NCBI GenBank assembly: GCA_034506255.1
Contig: JAPDPX010000009.1
Coordinates: 148,501 to 212,500, forward strand
DNA length: 64,000 nucleotides
Origin: a candidate division KSB1 bacterium
GTDB taxonomy: Bacteria > Zhuqueibacterota > Zhuqueibacteria > Zhuqueibacterales > Zhuqueibacteraceae
Direction: 5' to 3'
Shown here one piece after another: positions 16,335-25,285 of this stretch (its first letter is position 1; each line of letters opens with the position of its first letter). Made by a program: the position numbers and the translations under genes. The notes under the pieces were generated by a model. That model did not search any database. It saw only the letters and a program-made list of their open reading frames with translations, and was not told the DNA's origin.

Positions 16335-17546
16335 ATGATCCCCCTTCAACAAGCCGTTGAGCTGGTCATGCAAAACACCGGCCGGTTGCCGGCCGAGACG
16401 GTCGACTTACTGCAAGCCGCCGGCCGCGTGCTGGCCGAAGAGATTATCTCCGATCGCGACCAGCCGCCGTTTGCCCGCAGCAGCATGGATGGTTATGCGC
16501 TGCGCGCCGCGGATGTCGCGCCGGCACCGGTGCAGTTGCAGGTCGTGGGTTTTATCCCCGCCGGTACTTTTCCTGATTTTCAAATTCAGCAAGGCCAGGC
16601 TGCCAAGATCATGACCGGCGCGCCGTTGCCAGCAGGCGCGGACAGTGTGCAGATGATTGAAAAGACCCGCCCGGCTGCCGGTGATCGTGTCGAAGTTTTG
16701 GAGGCGGTGCCCCCGGGCCATAATGTCTCGCCGCAAGGAAGTGAGGCGGCCGCCGGCCAGGTTGTTGCCAGAGCTGGCAGCTTCGTTTCACCCGCGGTTA
16801 TCGGCCTGCTGGCTGCGGTGGGAAAGAGCCGGGTGCGGGTATATCGGCGGCCTGCGGTGGCCATTATTGCCACGGGTGACGAGCTGGTCGAAATCGATCA
16901 AACGCCGAAACTCGGCCAAATTCGCAACTCCAACAGCTTTGCACTGGCGGCGCAGGTTGCCCGGCTGGGCGCCACTGCCAGGCTGTGGGGGATGGCGCGC
17001 GACCAGCAGCAGCAGATTCGGGAGTTGCTGCAGCGCGGACTGGCGTGCGAGGTGGTGGTGCTCACCGGCGGTGTGTCGATGGGCGATCTGGATTTGGTGG
17101 AGGACGTGTTCCAGGAGTTGGGGCTGCAAATCCATTTCAACAAAGTCGCGGTCAAGCCGGGCAAGCCCGTGGTGTTTGCCACCTGCGGAGACAAGTTGGT
17201 TTTTGGACTGCCCGGCAATCCCGTCTCGGCGGCCACCACGTTCGAGTTGCTGGTGCGGCCGGCAATCCGCAAGCTCATGGGTTTTTCAGTCTACTCGAAT
17301 CAAATCGTCGCGGCGCAACTGGAAGCGCCGATCATCAACCGGTCGCAGCGGGAGTATTATGCGCCGGCCACGGCCTGGTATGATGGCCGGCAGTTTCGTG
17401 TGCGCCCGCTCGCTTCAAAAGGCAGCGGCGATCAGGTCACCTATGCGCAGAGCAATTGCTATTTGATCTGCCCGCGGGAGGTGGTGGAGCTGCACGCCGG
17501 CGAGACGGTGAGAGTCATGTTGCGCCCGGAGTTTTTTTCTTGTTAG
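16335..17546 (+). CDS. moeA: Molybdopterin molybdenumtransferase
   Basis: A 403-aa enzyme that inserts molybdate into adenylylated molybdopterin to finish the molybdenum cofactor. Signatures are DRDQPPFARSSMDGYALRA, GQAAKIMTGAPLPAGADSV, ATGDELVEI, IRNSNSFAL, LTGGVSMGDLDLVEDV, FGLPGNPVSAATTFELLVRP and the C-terminal barrel domain. The length from 16335 fits the family. The open frame reaches ATG 16227, but the additional 36 residues are unlike MoeA and overlap the hairpin leader. No other cofactor gene and no obvious molybdoenzyme gene is in the window. A repeat element starts 2 bp after its stop. Confidence 0.93.
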   Translation: MIPLQQAVELVMQNTGRLPAETVDLLQAAGRVLAEEIISDRDQPPFARSSMDGYALRAADVAPAPVQLQVVGFIPAGTFPDFQIQQGQAAKIMTGAPLPAGADSVQMIEKTRPAAGDRVEVLEAVPPGHNVSPQGSEAAAGQVVARAGSFVSPAVIGLLAAVGKSRVRVYRRPAVAIIATGDELVEIDQTPKLGQIRNSNSFALAAQVARLGATARLWGMARDQQQQIRELLQRGLACEVVVLTGGVSMGDLDLVEDVFQELGLQIHFNKVAVKPGKPVVFATCGDKLVFGLPGNPVSAATTFELLVRPAIRKLMGFSVYSNQIVAAQLEAPIINRSQREYYAPATAWYDGRQFRVRPLASKGSGDQVTYAQSNCYLICPREVVELHAGETVRVMLRPEFFSC

Positions 17547-17548
17547 TG

Positions 17549-17815
17549 CCTGAATTTTGCATGCTGGCTTGCTGTTGCCCGGGAGAAATGGCGTGTTCAC
17601 AAAACTCCGTTAGGAGTGAACTGTTTGTAGCCATGGGCTCCTGACGAAGTTTTGGGAAATGCGATATGCAGCTTTACTAAAAACAGTTCACTCCTGCCGG
17701 AGCTGACAGCACGTTCGCCCGCAAAATTTTTTATGCACCACCCCTTAGGTGGTTGGCCGTGGCGATCTAAGCGGCGTTTCTCGTGAAGAAAGCCAATCTG
17801 GGTGCAAAATTCAGG
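17549..17815 (+). repeat. Mini repeat element B, copy 1 (MITE-like, perfect 12-bp ends)
   Basis: A 267-bp element with perfect terminal inverted repeats CCTGAATTTTGC (17549-17560) and GCAAAATTCAGG (17804-17815), located 2 bp after moeA. A larger relative in the same orientation occupies 40310-40661. Shared internal blocks include the CACAAAACTCCGT region, TTTTGGGAAATGCGATATG, ACTAAAAACAGTTCACTCC and AAAATTTTTTATGCACCA. It carries no ORF. Confidence 0.85.
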
Positions 17816-17987
17816 TAGTGTGTCTGTCCGCAATTGGGAACGCTTTCGCGAATGCTCCGGCCGCGGCCTGGTCGTTGCCTCAAAGCCCTTTGTGCCGTCA
17901 CGACATACACCGCTTCTGATCTGATGCCAGTTCGGTTTCAGGATATGAGTGACAGGAAGTTGAAGCCCGCAGGAAGGCACGGGCGTG

Positions 17988-18014
17988 AAAAAAAAGCCAC
18001 GGCAGTGCCGTGGC
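17988..18014 (-). terminator. Rho-independent terminator of the GlsB-like gene
   Basis: Read on the minus strand, the stem GCCACGGCACTGCCGTGGC (18014-17996) is followed by eight T residues (17995-17988). It lies 29 bp past the stop of the GlsB-like gene. Confidence 0.9.
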
Positions 18015-18042
18015 CATTTCTTGCCGCGAGCCGCAGGGCGCA

Positions 18043-18285
18043 TCAGGCCTTTTTGACCACGCCGATGAGCCAGAGCAGCACAATGGCGCCCACCACTGCC
18101 ATCACCAGCGAGCCGATCAGGCCATAGGCTTCAATGCTGAGTACGTCGAAGATGAAACCGCCCAGCAGCGCGCCGATGACGCCGACCACCAGATTGCCGA
18201 CGATACCGAGCCCTCTGCCTTTCATGATCCTTCCCGCCAGCCAGCCTGCTGCCAGACCAATCAACAAAAACCAGAGTGTGCTCAT
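18043..18285 (-). CDS. GlsB/YeaQ/YmgE-family small membrane protein
   Basis: An 80-aa, glycine-rich protein with three hydrophobic stretches (LWFLLIGLAAGWLAG, GIVGNLVVGVIGALLGGFIF, GSLVMAVVGAIVLLWLIGVV) and a basic loop (RIMKGRG). This is the transglycosylase-associated / GlsB family, often induced by general stress; its exact function is not known. A strong SD (GGAGG, 7 nt) precedes ATG 18285. The gene has its own terminator and a TTGACT-type promoter, so it is monocistronic. Confidence 0.88.
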   Translation of the reverse strand: MSTLWFLLIGLAAGWLAGRIMKGRGLGIVGNLVVGVIGALLGGFIFDVLSIEAYGLIGSLVMAVVGAIVLLWLIGVVKKA

Positions 18286-18335
18286 CTCTCTGCCTCCGGT
18301 TGCGTGAGTGAGGAAATGTTGGAATTGTACGGCAC

Positions 18336-18364
18336 ATATTGCACAGCCGATCCGGCAAAGTCAA
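18336..18364 (-). promoter_or_regulatory. Promoter candidate for the GlsB-like gene
   Basis: On the minus strand TTGACT (18364-18359), 17-bp spacer and CAATAT (18341-18336). The -35 box is identical to three other candidates in the window; the -10 box is weak. Confidence 0.4.
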
Positions 18365-18408
18365 GTCCGGCATTGCGGCACACGGTCCGCCGCCGGACGG
18401 CCGCTGGC

Positions 18409-18437
18409 TTGACTCTCAGCGCCTCGATGCGTATATT
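18409..18437 (+). promoter_or_regulatory. Promoter candidate for the DUF4139 gene
   Basis: TTGACT (18409-18414), 17-bp spacer and TATATT (18432-18437), the best sigma-70-like match in the window. If used, it leaves a leader of about 260 nt before the ATG at 18708. No ORF or named riboswitch was seen in the leader. Confidence 0.55.
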
Positions 18438-18707
18438 GCCCGGCATTCGCGGTGAGCGCTTGCCTGGTGGGCACCGGAGGTACAAGGCGCATTTTTCGAG
18501 CCGGGTGGAATAAAGCGGCAGTTTCGCCGTACTCTCAACAGTCCGGATCAGCACCGGCTGCGGATTCCTGGCAGGCGGTGACACCGGTTGCGCGGAAGAG
18601 GCAATCGCGTCATTTCCATCCGGACGGTTATCAGCCCGGCCCAAGCCGGAAAAGTCACTGACTGCCTCGGATTGAGGCGCATGAATCCACGGGAACGGAA
18701 CAATACC

Positions 18708-20069
18708 ATGAACCGCGAAAAACTCACCGCCGCTGGCGCGCTGTTGACCTTCATTTTGAGTGTGACCGCCGTGCAAGCCCAAAAGAGCAATGTCCGCGTC
18801 ACGATCTATAATGAGAATCTCGCGCTGGTGCATGAGATGCGCGAGATCGAGCTGCCCAAGCCCGCCGGGGTCTGCTCGTTTCGTGACGTCGCCGCACAAA
18901 TCGACCCCACTTCCGTGCATTTCAAATCGCTGTCGCATCCCACCGCGGTGCGCGTGCTGGAACAGAATTTCGAATATGATCTGGTGAGTGCCGATCGCAT
19001 TCTGCAGCGCTACCTGGATCAAAAGGTGCAACTCAGCACCCGGCAGGGCGGCACGGTCAGCGGCACGCTGCTGAATGCGGCCGGCAACCTCGTGCTGCAG
19101 GCGGAAGACGGCACGATCAAAATTCTCAACAGCAGCGAGATCGTGGCCACGGATTTGCCGAAACTGCCTGAGGGCTTGATCACGCGGCCGACGCTGGTGT
19201 GGCTGGTTGCCAACGACGGCCCGGCCCGGCAGCGCGTCGAAGTCTCCTATCTTACCACCGGCCTGGCCTGGCATGCCGAATATGTCGGCGTGCTGCATGA
19301 AAATGACGCCCGCCTGAGCCTGACGGGCTGGGTGTCGATTGAAAACAATTGCGGTGCAACCTTTCCGGAGGCGCAGTTGCTGCTGGTGGCCGGCTCGATT
19401 CATCGTGCCGAGGTGCCGCGGCCGCTGCCCAGGCAAATGCGGACCATGGAAATGATGGCGGCGGCCGGCGCCGGTTTCGAGGAGAAGGAGTTTTTCGAAT
19501 ATCATCTCTACACCCTGGGACGCGCGGCCACGCTCAAAGACCGTCAGGTGAAGCAAATCGAGCTGATTCCTGCCTGTCAGACGCCGGTGAAGAAGGAGTA
19601 CACCTACGATGGCTCGCGGGATCCCAGGAAGGTCAAAGTCACGCTGCGTTTCAAGAACAGCCAGCAAAACGGTCTGGGGCTGGCGTTGCCGGCCGGCAAG
19701 TTTCGCCTGTACAAGCCCGAAGGCGGAGCGCAAGTTTTGGTGGGGGAGGATTTCATCGATCATACGCCACGGGATGAAGAAGTGCGGCTGAAGGTCGGTG
19801 ATGCCTTCGATCTCGTCGGTGAGCGCACCGTGCTGAGCACGCGCAAAGTCGGCGACCGCGCCGAGGAGAGCGAAGTCAAGATCGAAATCCGCAACCACAA
19901 GGATGAAGCCGTGACGGTGAATGTGCTCGAGCATTTCCATGGCGACTGGACCATCCGCCGCGAGAGCGCGGCACACACCAAGAAGGATGCCACCACGGCA
20001 GAATGGACGCTGGCGGTGCCGGCGCGCGGCCGGGCGGAAGTTACCTACACCTGCTTTCGCACCTGGTAG
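18708..20069 (+). CDS. DUF4139-domain secreted protein
   Basis: A 453-aa protein with a signal peptide (LTAAGALLTFILSVTAVQAQ). Its beta-rich body starts VRVTIYNENLALVHEMREIELP and includes the DUF4139-type stretches VEVSYLTTGLAWHAEYVGVL, LTGWVSIENNCGATFPEAQLLLVAG and VNVLEHFHGDWTI. These proteins are exported and probably envelope-associated; no activity is established to my knowledge. Two halves of the chain separated by a polar linker near residues 245-265 fit the family. It is divergent to the GlsB-like gene and is followed by recG 113 bp later. No good SD precedes the ATG. Confidence 0.8.
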   Translation: MNREKLTAAGALLTFILSVTAVQAQKSNVRVTIYNENLALVHEMREIELPKPAGVCSFRDVAAQIDPTSVHFKSLSHPTAVRVLEQNFEYDLVSADRILQRYLDQKVQLSTRQGGTVSGTLLNAAGNLVLQAEDGTIKILNSSEIVATDLPKLPEGLITRPTLVWLVANDGPARQRVEVSYLTTGLAWHAEYVGVLHENDARLSLTGWVSIENNCGATFPEAQLLLVAGSIHRAEVPRPLPRQMRTMEMMAAAGAGFEEKEFFEYHLYTLGRAATLKDRQVKQIELIPACQTPVKKEYTYDGSRDPRKVKVTLRFKNSQQNGLGLALPAGKFRLYKPEGGAQVLVGEDFIDHTPRDEEVRLKVGDAFDLVGERTVLSTRKVGDRAEESEVKIEIRNHKDEAVTVNVLEHFHGDWTIRRESAAHTKKDATTAEWTLAVPARGRAEVTYTCFRTW

Positions 20070-20182
20070 TTCCCCCTGTCCGCCGGATGGAATCTTCCCG
20101 TCCGGCCTCTGCGCCGGGTCTTGTGAGGCAACGACCGCGCCGTGCCGGAATATCGCCAGACGCCCCGGTGGCCAGGTGAGGC

Positions 20183-22357
20183 ATGCCCGCACGCCGCAGA
20201 GATGAGCGGATCAGTGATCCCATGAATCGCAGCACGATTGCACCCCCGGCCCTGACCAGTGCAGGCCGGGAGGCAACCACCACGCCCGTGCGCTACTTGC
20301 GCGGCTTGGGCGAAACCCGCAGCCGCGAGCTGGAGAAGATCGGCATCAAAACGATCGCCGATCTTTTGTTTTATTTGCCGCGGCGCTATCTCGACCGTTC
20401 CACCATTCTGCAATGCCGTGATTTGCGCGAGGGTGTGGCAGCCACGGTGGTCGGCAAGGTCATGTCCGGCCAAATCCTCTATGGCGGGCGCCGGCCGCGC
20501 TTCGAGCTGACGCTGGCGGACGGCACCGGCTTCATGAAGTGTGTGTGGTTCAACCGTGCCAATCTCTGGCCGAAGATTTTCAGCCGGGGGGAAAACGTCG
20601 CCTTTCACGGCAAGGTCACGTTCTTTGACGGCTACGCCATGATCCACCCGGATTTTGACAAGCTCGGCGAGGAGGGCGAGGCGCGCTTCCTGCACACCGG
20701 CAAGATCATCCCGCTTTATCGTTCCTCGGAAGCGTTGGGCAGGGTTGGGCTGGACAGCCGCGGGTTTCGCCGGTTGCTGCGCGTGGCGGTCGATGATTTT
20801 GCCCACACCCTGGTTGACCCGCTGCCCGCCGAGCTGCGCAGCCGTCACCGCCTGCTGCCGCTCGCCGAGGCGGTGGTGCAGATTCATTTCCCGGAAAGCG
20901 AGCAGGCCCTGGCCGCCGGCCGCCACCGCCTGAAGTTCGATGAACTGTTTTTTCTCGAGCTTTATCTCGCCTGTCGCAAGGCCGCGCTCACCACGGCGCA
21001 ACCGGGCATCAGTTTCACGGCCGTGGGCGAACGCACGCGGCAATTGGTGGAGAAACTGCCCTTCCAGCTGACGGAGGCGCAGCGCCGGGTGCTGCGCGAA
21101 ATCCGTGCTGATATGAAGGCGCCGCGGCCCATGCACCGTCTGCTGCAGGGCGATGTCGGCTCCGGCAAAACCGTGGTGGCGCTCCTCGCCATGCTGATGG
21201 CGGTGGAGAACGGCTATCAAGCCGCGCTGATGGCCCCCACGGAAATCCTCGCGGAACAGCATTATCTCACCAGCCATCACCTTCTCGAACAGCTCGGCGT
21301 AAACGTCGTGCTGCTGGTGGGCGGCCGGAAAAAAAGCGAGCGCGAACGGATATTGGAGATGATCGCGGGCGGCGAGGCGGCCATCGTGATCGGCACGCAT
21401 GCGCTGATTCAGGGCGGGGTGCAGTTTCACCGCCTGGGTTTGGTGGTGGTGGATGAACAGCACCGCTTCGGTGTGCTGCAACGCGCCGCGTTGCGCGAGA
21501 AGGGCGAACAGCCGGATGTGCTGGTGATGACCGCGACCCCGATTCCGCGCTCGCTGGCGATGACGCTTTACGGTGATCTCGAGGTATCGATCATCGACCA
21601 GTTGCCTGCCGGCCGCCGGCCGGTGCGCACGGCCTGGCGTTCCTCGCGCAAGCGGCAGCAGATTTATGAATTCGTGCGGCGCGAGGTGCTGAACGATTCG
21701 CAGGCCTATGTGGTTTTTCCGCTGGTGGAGGAGACGGAGAAAAGCGATCTCGCCGCGGCCAGGGAGAGCTACGAGGCCCTGCGGCAGGGCATCTTTCGCG
21801 ATCTCCATCCCGCCCTGCTGCATGGCCGCATGAAGGCGGCCGAGAAGGAAGCGGTGATGGCGGCCTTCAAGACGGGAGTGCACAAGGTGCTGGTGGCAAC
21901 CACGGTTATCGAGGTCGGTGTCGATGTGCCCAATGCCACGGTGATGGTGATTGAACATGCCGAGCGCTTCGGCCTGAGCCAACTGCATCAATTGCGCGGC
22001 CGCGTGGGCCGCGGCCCCCGGCAGTCTTATTGCATCCTGATTGCCGACGAGCCGGTGAACGAAGAGACGCGCAAACGGCTGCAAACGCTGGTAGACACCA
22101 CCGACGGCTTTCGCATTGCCGAGGCCGATCTGGAAATGCGCGGCCCGGGCGAGTTTTTCGGCACCCGGCAGCACGGCCTGCCCGGGCTGAAAATTGCCAA
22201 TCCCATCACCGATGGCCGCCTGCTGGTCGCCGCCCGCGAGGAGGCTTTCGCGCTGGCCAAACAGGACCCGCAATTGCAACGGCCGGAACATGGCGCGTTG
22301 CGCGCTCATTTGCTCCGCCATTATCGCGAACAGTTGGCCGCGCTGCACATCGGCTGA
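20183..22357 (+). CDS. recG: ATP-dependent DNA helicase RecG
   Basis: A 724-aa monomeric branch-migration helicase that regresses stalled forks and processes Holliday junctions. It has an N-terminal wedge/OB domain (VRYLRGLGETRSRELEKIGI ... FELTLADGTGFMKCVWFN), Walker A GDVGSGKT at 323-330, a DEQH box at 424-427 (DEQHRFGVLQR), TATPIPRSLAMT, and the C-terminal helicase motifs VIEVGVDVPNATVMVIEHAERFGLSQLHQLRGRVGR. The TRG-type segment at the end is also present. The length is normal. The start at 20183 has AGGTGAGG just upstream; ATG 20222 is an in-frame alternative. Confidence 0.96.
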   Translation: MPARRRDERISDPMNRSTIAPPALTSAGREATTTPVRYLRGLGETRSRELEKIGIKTIADLLFYLPRRYLDRSTILQCRDLREGVAATVVGKVMSGQILYGGRRPRFELTLADGTGFMKCVWFNRANLWPKIFSRGENVAFHGKVTFFDGYAMIHPDFDKLGEEGEARFLHTGKIIPLYRSSEALGRVGLDSRGFRRLLRVAVDDFAHTLVDPLPAELRSRHRLLPLAEAVVQIHFPESEQALAAGRHRLKFDELFFLELYLACRKAALTTAQPGISFTAVGERTRQLVEKLPFQLTEAQRRVLREIRADMKAPRPMHRLLQGDVGSGKTVVALLAMLMAVENGYQAALMAPTEILAEQHYLTSHHLLEQLGVNVVLLVGGRKKSERERILEMIAGGEAAIVIGTHALIQGGVQFHRLGLVVVDEQHRFGVLQRAALREKGEQPDVLVMTATPIPRSLAMTLYGDLEVSIIDQLPAGRRPVRTAWRSSRKRQQIYEFVRREVLNDSQAYVVFPLVEETEKSDLAAARESYEALRQGIFRDLHPALLHGRMKAAEKEAVMAAFKTGVHKVLVATTVIEVGVDVPNATVMVIEHAERFGLSQLHQLRGRVGRGPRQSYCILIADEPVNEETRKRLQTLVDTTDGFRIAEADLEMRGPGEFFGTRQHGLPGLKIANPITDGRLLVAAREEAFALAKQDPQLQRPEHGALRAHLLRHYREQLAALHIG

Positions 22358-22464
22358 AATCAAACATTGACATTGAGCAGGTCAACGGATAGATTGAAGC
22401 CGCCATTGCCGCACCGCGCATGTGCTTCACCTCTGACACCTTTGGAAACAGGAGATAGTCTGCA

Positions 22465-25281
22465 ATGCCCCATCGCAAATTGAACGCCCTGATGGCCAGC
22501 CTGGTGTTTGCCATTTCATTCATCGTCTATGCCATGACGGTGGCACCCACCACCCCGTTTTGGGATTGCGGCGAGTTCATCGCGTGCTCCTACATCCTCG
22601 GCATTCCCCACCCGCCGGGTGCGCCGCTTTACGTGCTGCTCGGCCGGGTTTTTTCGATGCTGCCGTTCGGGGTTGACTCCAGTCTGGATCCCGCCCAGAT
22701 TCCGGGCGTGCTCACCGACAACATCGCGCTGCGCGTGAATATGATCTCGCCGATCTTCAGTGCCTTCACCGCGATGCTCACCTATCTCATCATCGTGCGC
22801 CTCATCCTGCTCTTTTGGAAGCGCGAGCCGGAGAGCCTGGCGGAGAAAATCACGCTCTATGCCGCCGGCGTGGTGGGCGCACTCGGCTTTGCCTTCTCCG
22901 ACAGCCAGTGGTTCAATTCCGTGGAGGCGGAAGTCTACGCCGGCTCGATGTTCTTCACCGCCATCGTCATCTGGCTCATTTTGAAATGGCAGGATGAAGC
23001 GGAAACCGCCCCCTCCGACCGCTACATTCTGCTGATCTTCTATCTGCTCGGGCTGGCCATCGGGGTTCACCTGCTTAATTTGCTCGCCCTGCCCACCATT
23101 GCGATGATCTTCTTCAACCAGCGCTATCAACGCACCGGCCGAAAAGCGGACGCCTTCGGCGAGCTGCTGCGCATGCTGGCGGTGGCCGGCGCCGGCGGTT
23201 TGACGATGTATTACGGCATCAACAACGGCCTGGTGCAGGGCCTGCCCTGGCTCATGGAGCAAGGCGGGGTCATCGCACTGGTGCTGGTGCTGGCGGCCCT
23301 GGTGGTGGCCGTGACGATGGCAGGGGTCAACCGTCAGCGTCTGTTGGGCATGGCGGCAATGTCGGTGCTGCTCATCATTATCGGTTACTCCACCTACTCC
23401 GCGATTTTCATCCGCTCGACGCTGGATCCGGCCATTGACGAAAACAACCCCGACACTGCCGAGCGCCTGGTCAGTTATCTCCGGCGTGAGCAGTATGGCG
23501 AGGTGCATCTCACGCCGCGACGGGCGCCTTTCTGGGAGTACCAAATCAAGCAGATGTACATCCGCTATTTCAACTGGCAATTCATCGGCAAAGGCACGAC
23601 GCTCGATCAACAGGGCCGGATTGTGGAGGTCTTCTCGCTGCGCGGCCTGTGGGGCATCCCGTTTTTGGTGGGCCTGTTCGGCATGGTTTATCACTTCTAC
23701 AAGGATTGGCGCCGTGCCCTGCCGATCCTGACTTTGTTCCTCATGACCGGCCTGGCGATCGTGATCTATTTGAACCAGGATGACCCCCAACCGCGGGAGC
23801 GGGACTATGCCTACACCGGTTCTTTCTTCGCCTTTGCGCTGTGGATCGGCATCGGCGTGGCCGCGCTGGTGGATTACGCCCACAACCTGCTGCAGGGCAA
23901 AAAGACAACGGCGGCCGGCGCGGTGGCCGGCCGGCCCGCGCTGCACAGCCCCCTGGCCGCCGGGGTGGCGGGTTTGCTGATCACGCTGGTGCCCGGCAAT
24001 ATGCTGTTCTCCATCCTGCCCGGTGTCGATTGGTTTTCCAATTTCCGCGAACACAATCGCAAGGGCGACTATGTGGCCTTCGATTACTCCTACAACATCC
24101 TCGCCTCCTGTGCGCCGAATGCCATCATCTTCACCAACGGCGACAACGACACCTTTCCCCTGTGGTTCCTGCAATACGTCCACAACATCCGCAGGGACGT
24201 GCGCGTGGTCAATCTGAGCCTGCTCAACACCGACTGGTACATCAAGCAGCTCCGCGATGATGAGCCCAAGGTGCCGATTTACATGTCGGACGCCAGCATC
24301 GCCGCGCTGCGTCCAATCGAGTGGAAAACCAAGACGGTGACGATCTCCGTGCCCGGGGAAATCTACGAACAGTATTACCAGGAAGCCCTCCGGCTCGATG
24401 CCAACGTCACCCGGGAAGAGACCCCCGTGATGCGCCTGGAAGTGAAGCCCACTTACGAAAACCTCGCCATCCGGGTGCAGGACATCATGATTCTGCGGAT
24501 TCTGGAGGACAATCAATTCCGCCGTCCGGTTTACTTCGCAGTGACCGTCTCGCCCGAAAACAAAATCGGCCTGGAGCCCTACATGCGCATGGACGGCCTG
24601 GCATTTCGCGTCCTGCCGGTGAAGATCGAACGCGGCACCGTCGATCCCGGGCTGATGTGGACGAATCTCAACGAAAAGTTCCGCTATCGCAATCTCGACA
24701 ATCCGAAAGTTTACTACAACGACAACGTCATAAGCCTGCTGCAGAATTACCGTTCCGCTTTTCTGCATCTTGCGCAGTATCATCTCTACCGTCGTGAGAA
24801 TGAGCAGGTGGTGAAGGTGCTGGATCGCATGAGCCAGATCATGCCGGAGTCGGTCATTCCGACCAGCGACTTCCGCATCAACGAGGCCATCGGCATGATG
24901 TATGCCCAGGCCGGCCGGCCCGAGGAGATGACCAAACGCTACCACCATTTTGTCGTGAACGAATATCCCCGCCTGCAGGAACTGCGCGACCGGCTTTCCT
25001 TCGCCGATTATCTGAACTATCGCGGGCAGCGGGCGCTGGCGGAGTCGCTGGTGCAGGAAATCATCAAAAAGGAGTCCGGCCAGCGCGAGCCCTATCAGTG
25101 GCTGGCGCGCTTTTACAACATGACGGGCGAGCGTGACAAGGCCATCGCCGCGCTAGAGCAACTTTTGGCACGTTTTCCGGATGATCAGACCGCGCGCATG
25201 CAATTGCAGCAGATGCGCGGCCAGGCATCGGACAGTGCGGCACCGGCGGGTCCCTCGGACGGCCGTCAGCCCTCCCACTGA
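22465..25281 (+). CDS. DUF2723-family membrane protein with C-terminal TPR region
   Basis: A 938-aa protein. About 520 N-terminal residues form many transmembrane helices beginning ASLVFAISFIVYAMTVAPT, with the family hallmark FWDCGEFIACSYILGIPHPPGAPLYVLLGR. DUF2723 is related to GT-C-fold protein O-mannosyltransferase-like proteins, so transfer of sugar from a lipid carrier is a reasonable guess but unproven. An extracytoplasmic domain follows, with a striking FTNGDNDTFPLWFLQYV segment. The last ~150 residues are TPR-like (LRDRLSFADYLNYRGQRALAESL; WLARFYNMTGERDKAIAALEQLL). SD AGGAG precedes the ATG. It starts a four-gene cluster with GT2, methyltransferase and DUF4837 genes. Confidence 0.88.
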   Translation: MPHRKLNALMASLVFAISFIVYAMTVAPTTPFWDCGEFIACSYILGIPHPPGAPLYVLLGRVFSMLPFGVDSSLDPAQIPGVLTDNIALRVNMISPIFSAFTAMLTYLIIVRLILLFWKREPESLAEKITLYAAGVVGALGFAFSDSQWFNSVEAEVYAGSMFFTAIVIWLILKWQDEAETAPSDRYILLIFYLLGLAIGVHLLNLLALPTIAMIFFNQRYQRTGRKADAFGELLRMLAVAGAGGLTMYYGINNGLVQGLPWLMEQGGVIALVLVLAALVVAVTMAGVNRQRLLGMAAMSVLLIIIGYSTYSAIFIRSTLDPAIDENNPDTAERLVSYLRREQYGEVHLTPRRAPFWEYQIKQMYIRYFNWQFIGKGTTLDQQGRIVEVFSLRGLWGIPFLVGLFGMVYHFYKDWRRALPILTLFLMTGLAIVIYLNQDDPQPRERDYAYTGSFFAFALWIGIGVAALVDYAHNLLQGKKTTAAGAVAGRPALHSPLAAGVAGLLITLVPGNMLFSILPGVDWFSNFREHNRKGDYVAFDYSYNILASCAPNAIIFTNGDNDTFPLWFLQYVHNIRRDVRVVNLSLLNTDWYIKQLRDDEPKVPIYMSDASIAALRPIEWKTKTVTISVPGEIYEQYYQEALRLDANVTREETPVMRLEVKPTYENLAIRVQDIMILRILEDNQFRRPVYFAVTVSPENKIGLEPYMRMDGLAFRVLPVKIERGTVDPGLMWTNLNEKFRYRNLDNPKVYYNDNVISLLQNYRSAFLHLAQYHLYRRENEQVVKVLDRMSQIMPESVIPTSDFRINEAIGMMYAQAGRPEEMTKRYHHFVVNEYPRLQELRDRLSFADYLNYRGQRALAESLVQEIIKKESGQREPYQWLARFYNMTGERDKAIAALEQLLARFPDDQTARMQLQQMRGQASDSAAPAGPSDGRQPSH

Positions 25282-25285
25282 GCGC

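Noticed and set aside
20045..22363. A 772-aa open frame opposite recG
   Set aside because: Antisense shadow; recG carries all helicase motifs on the other strand.
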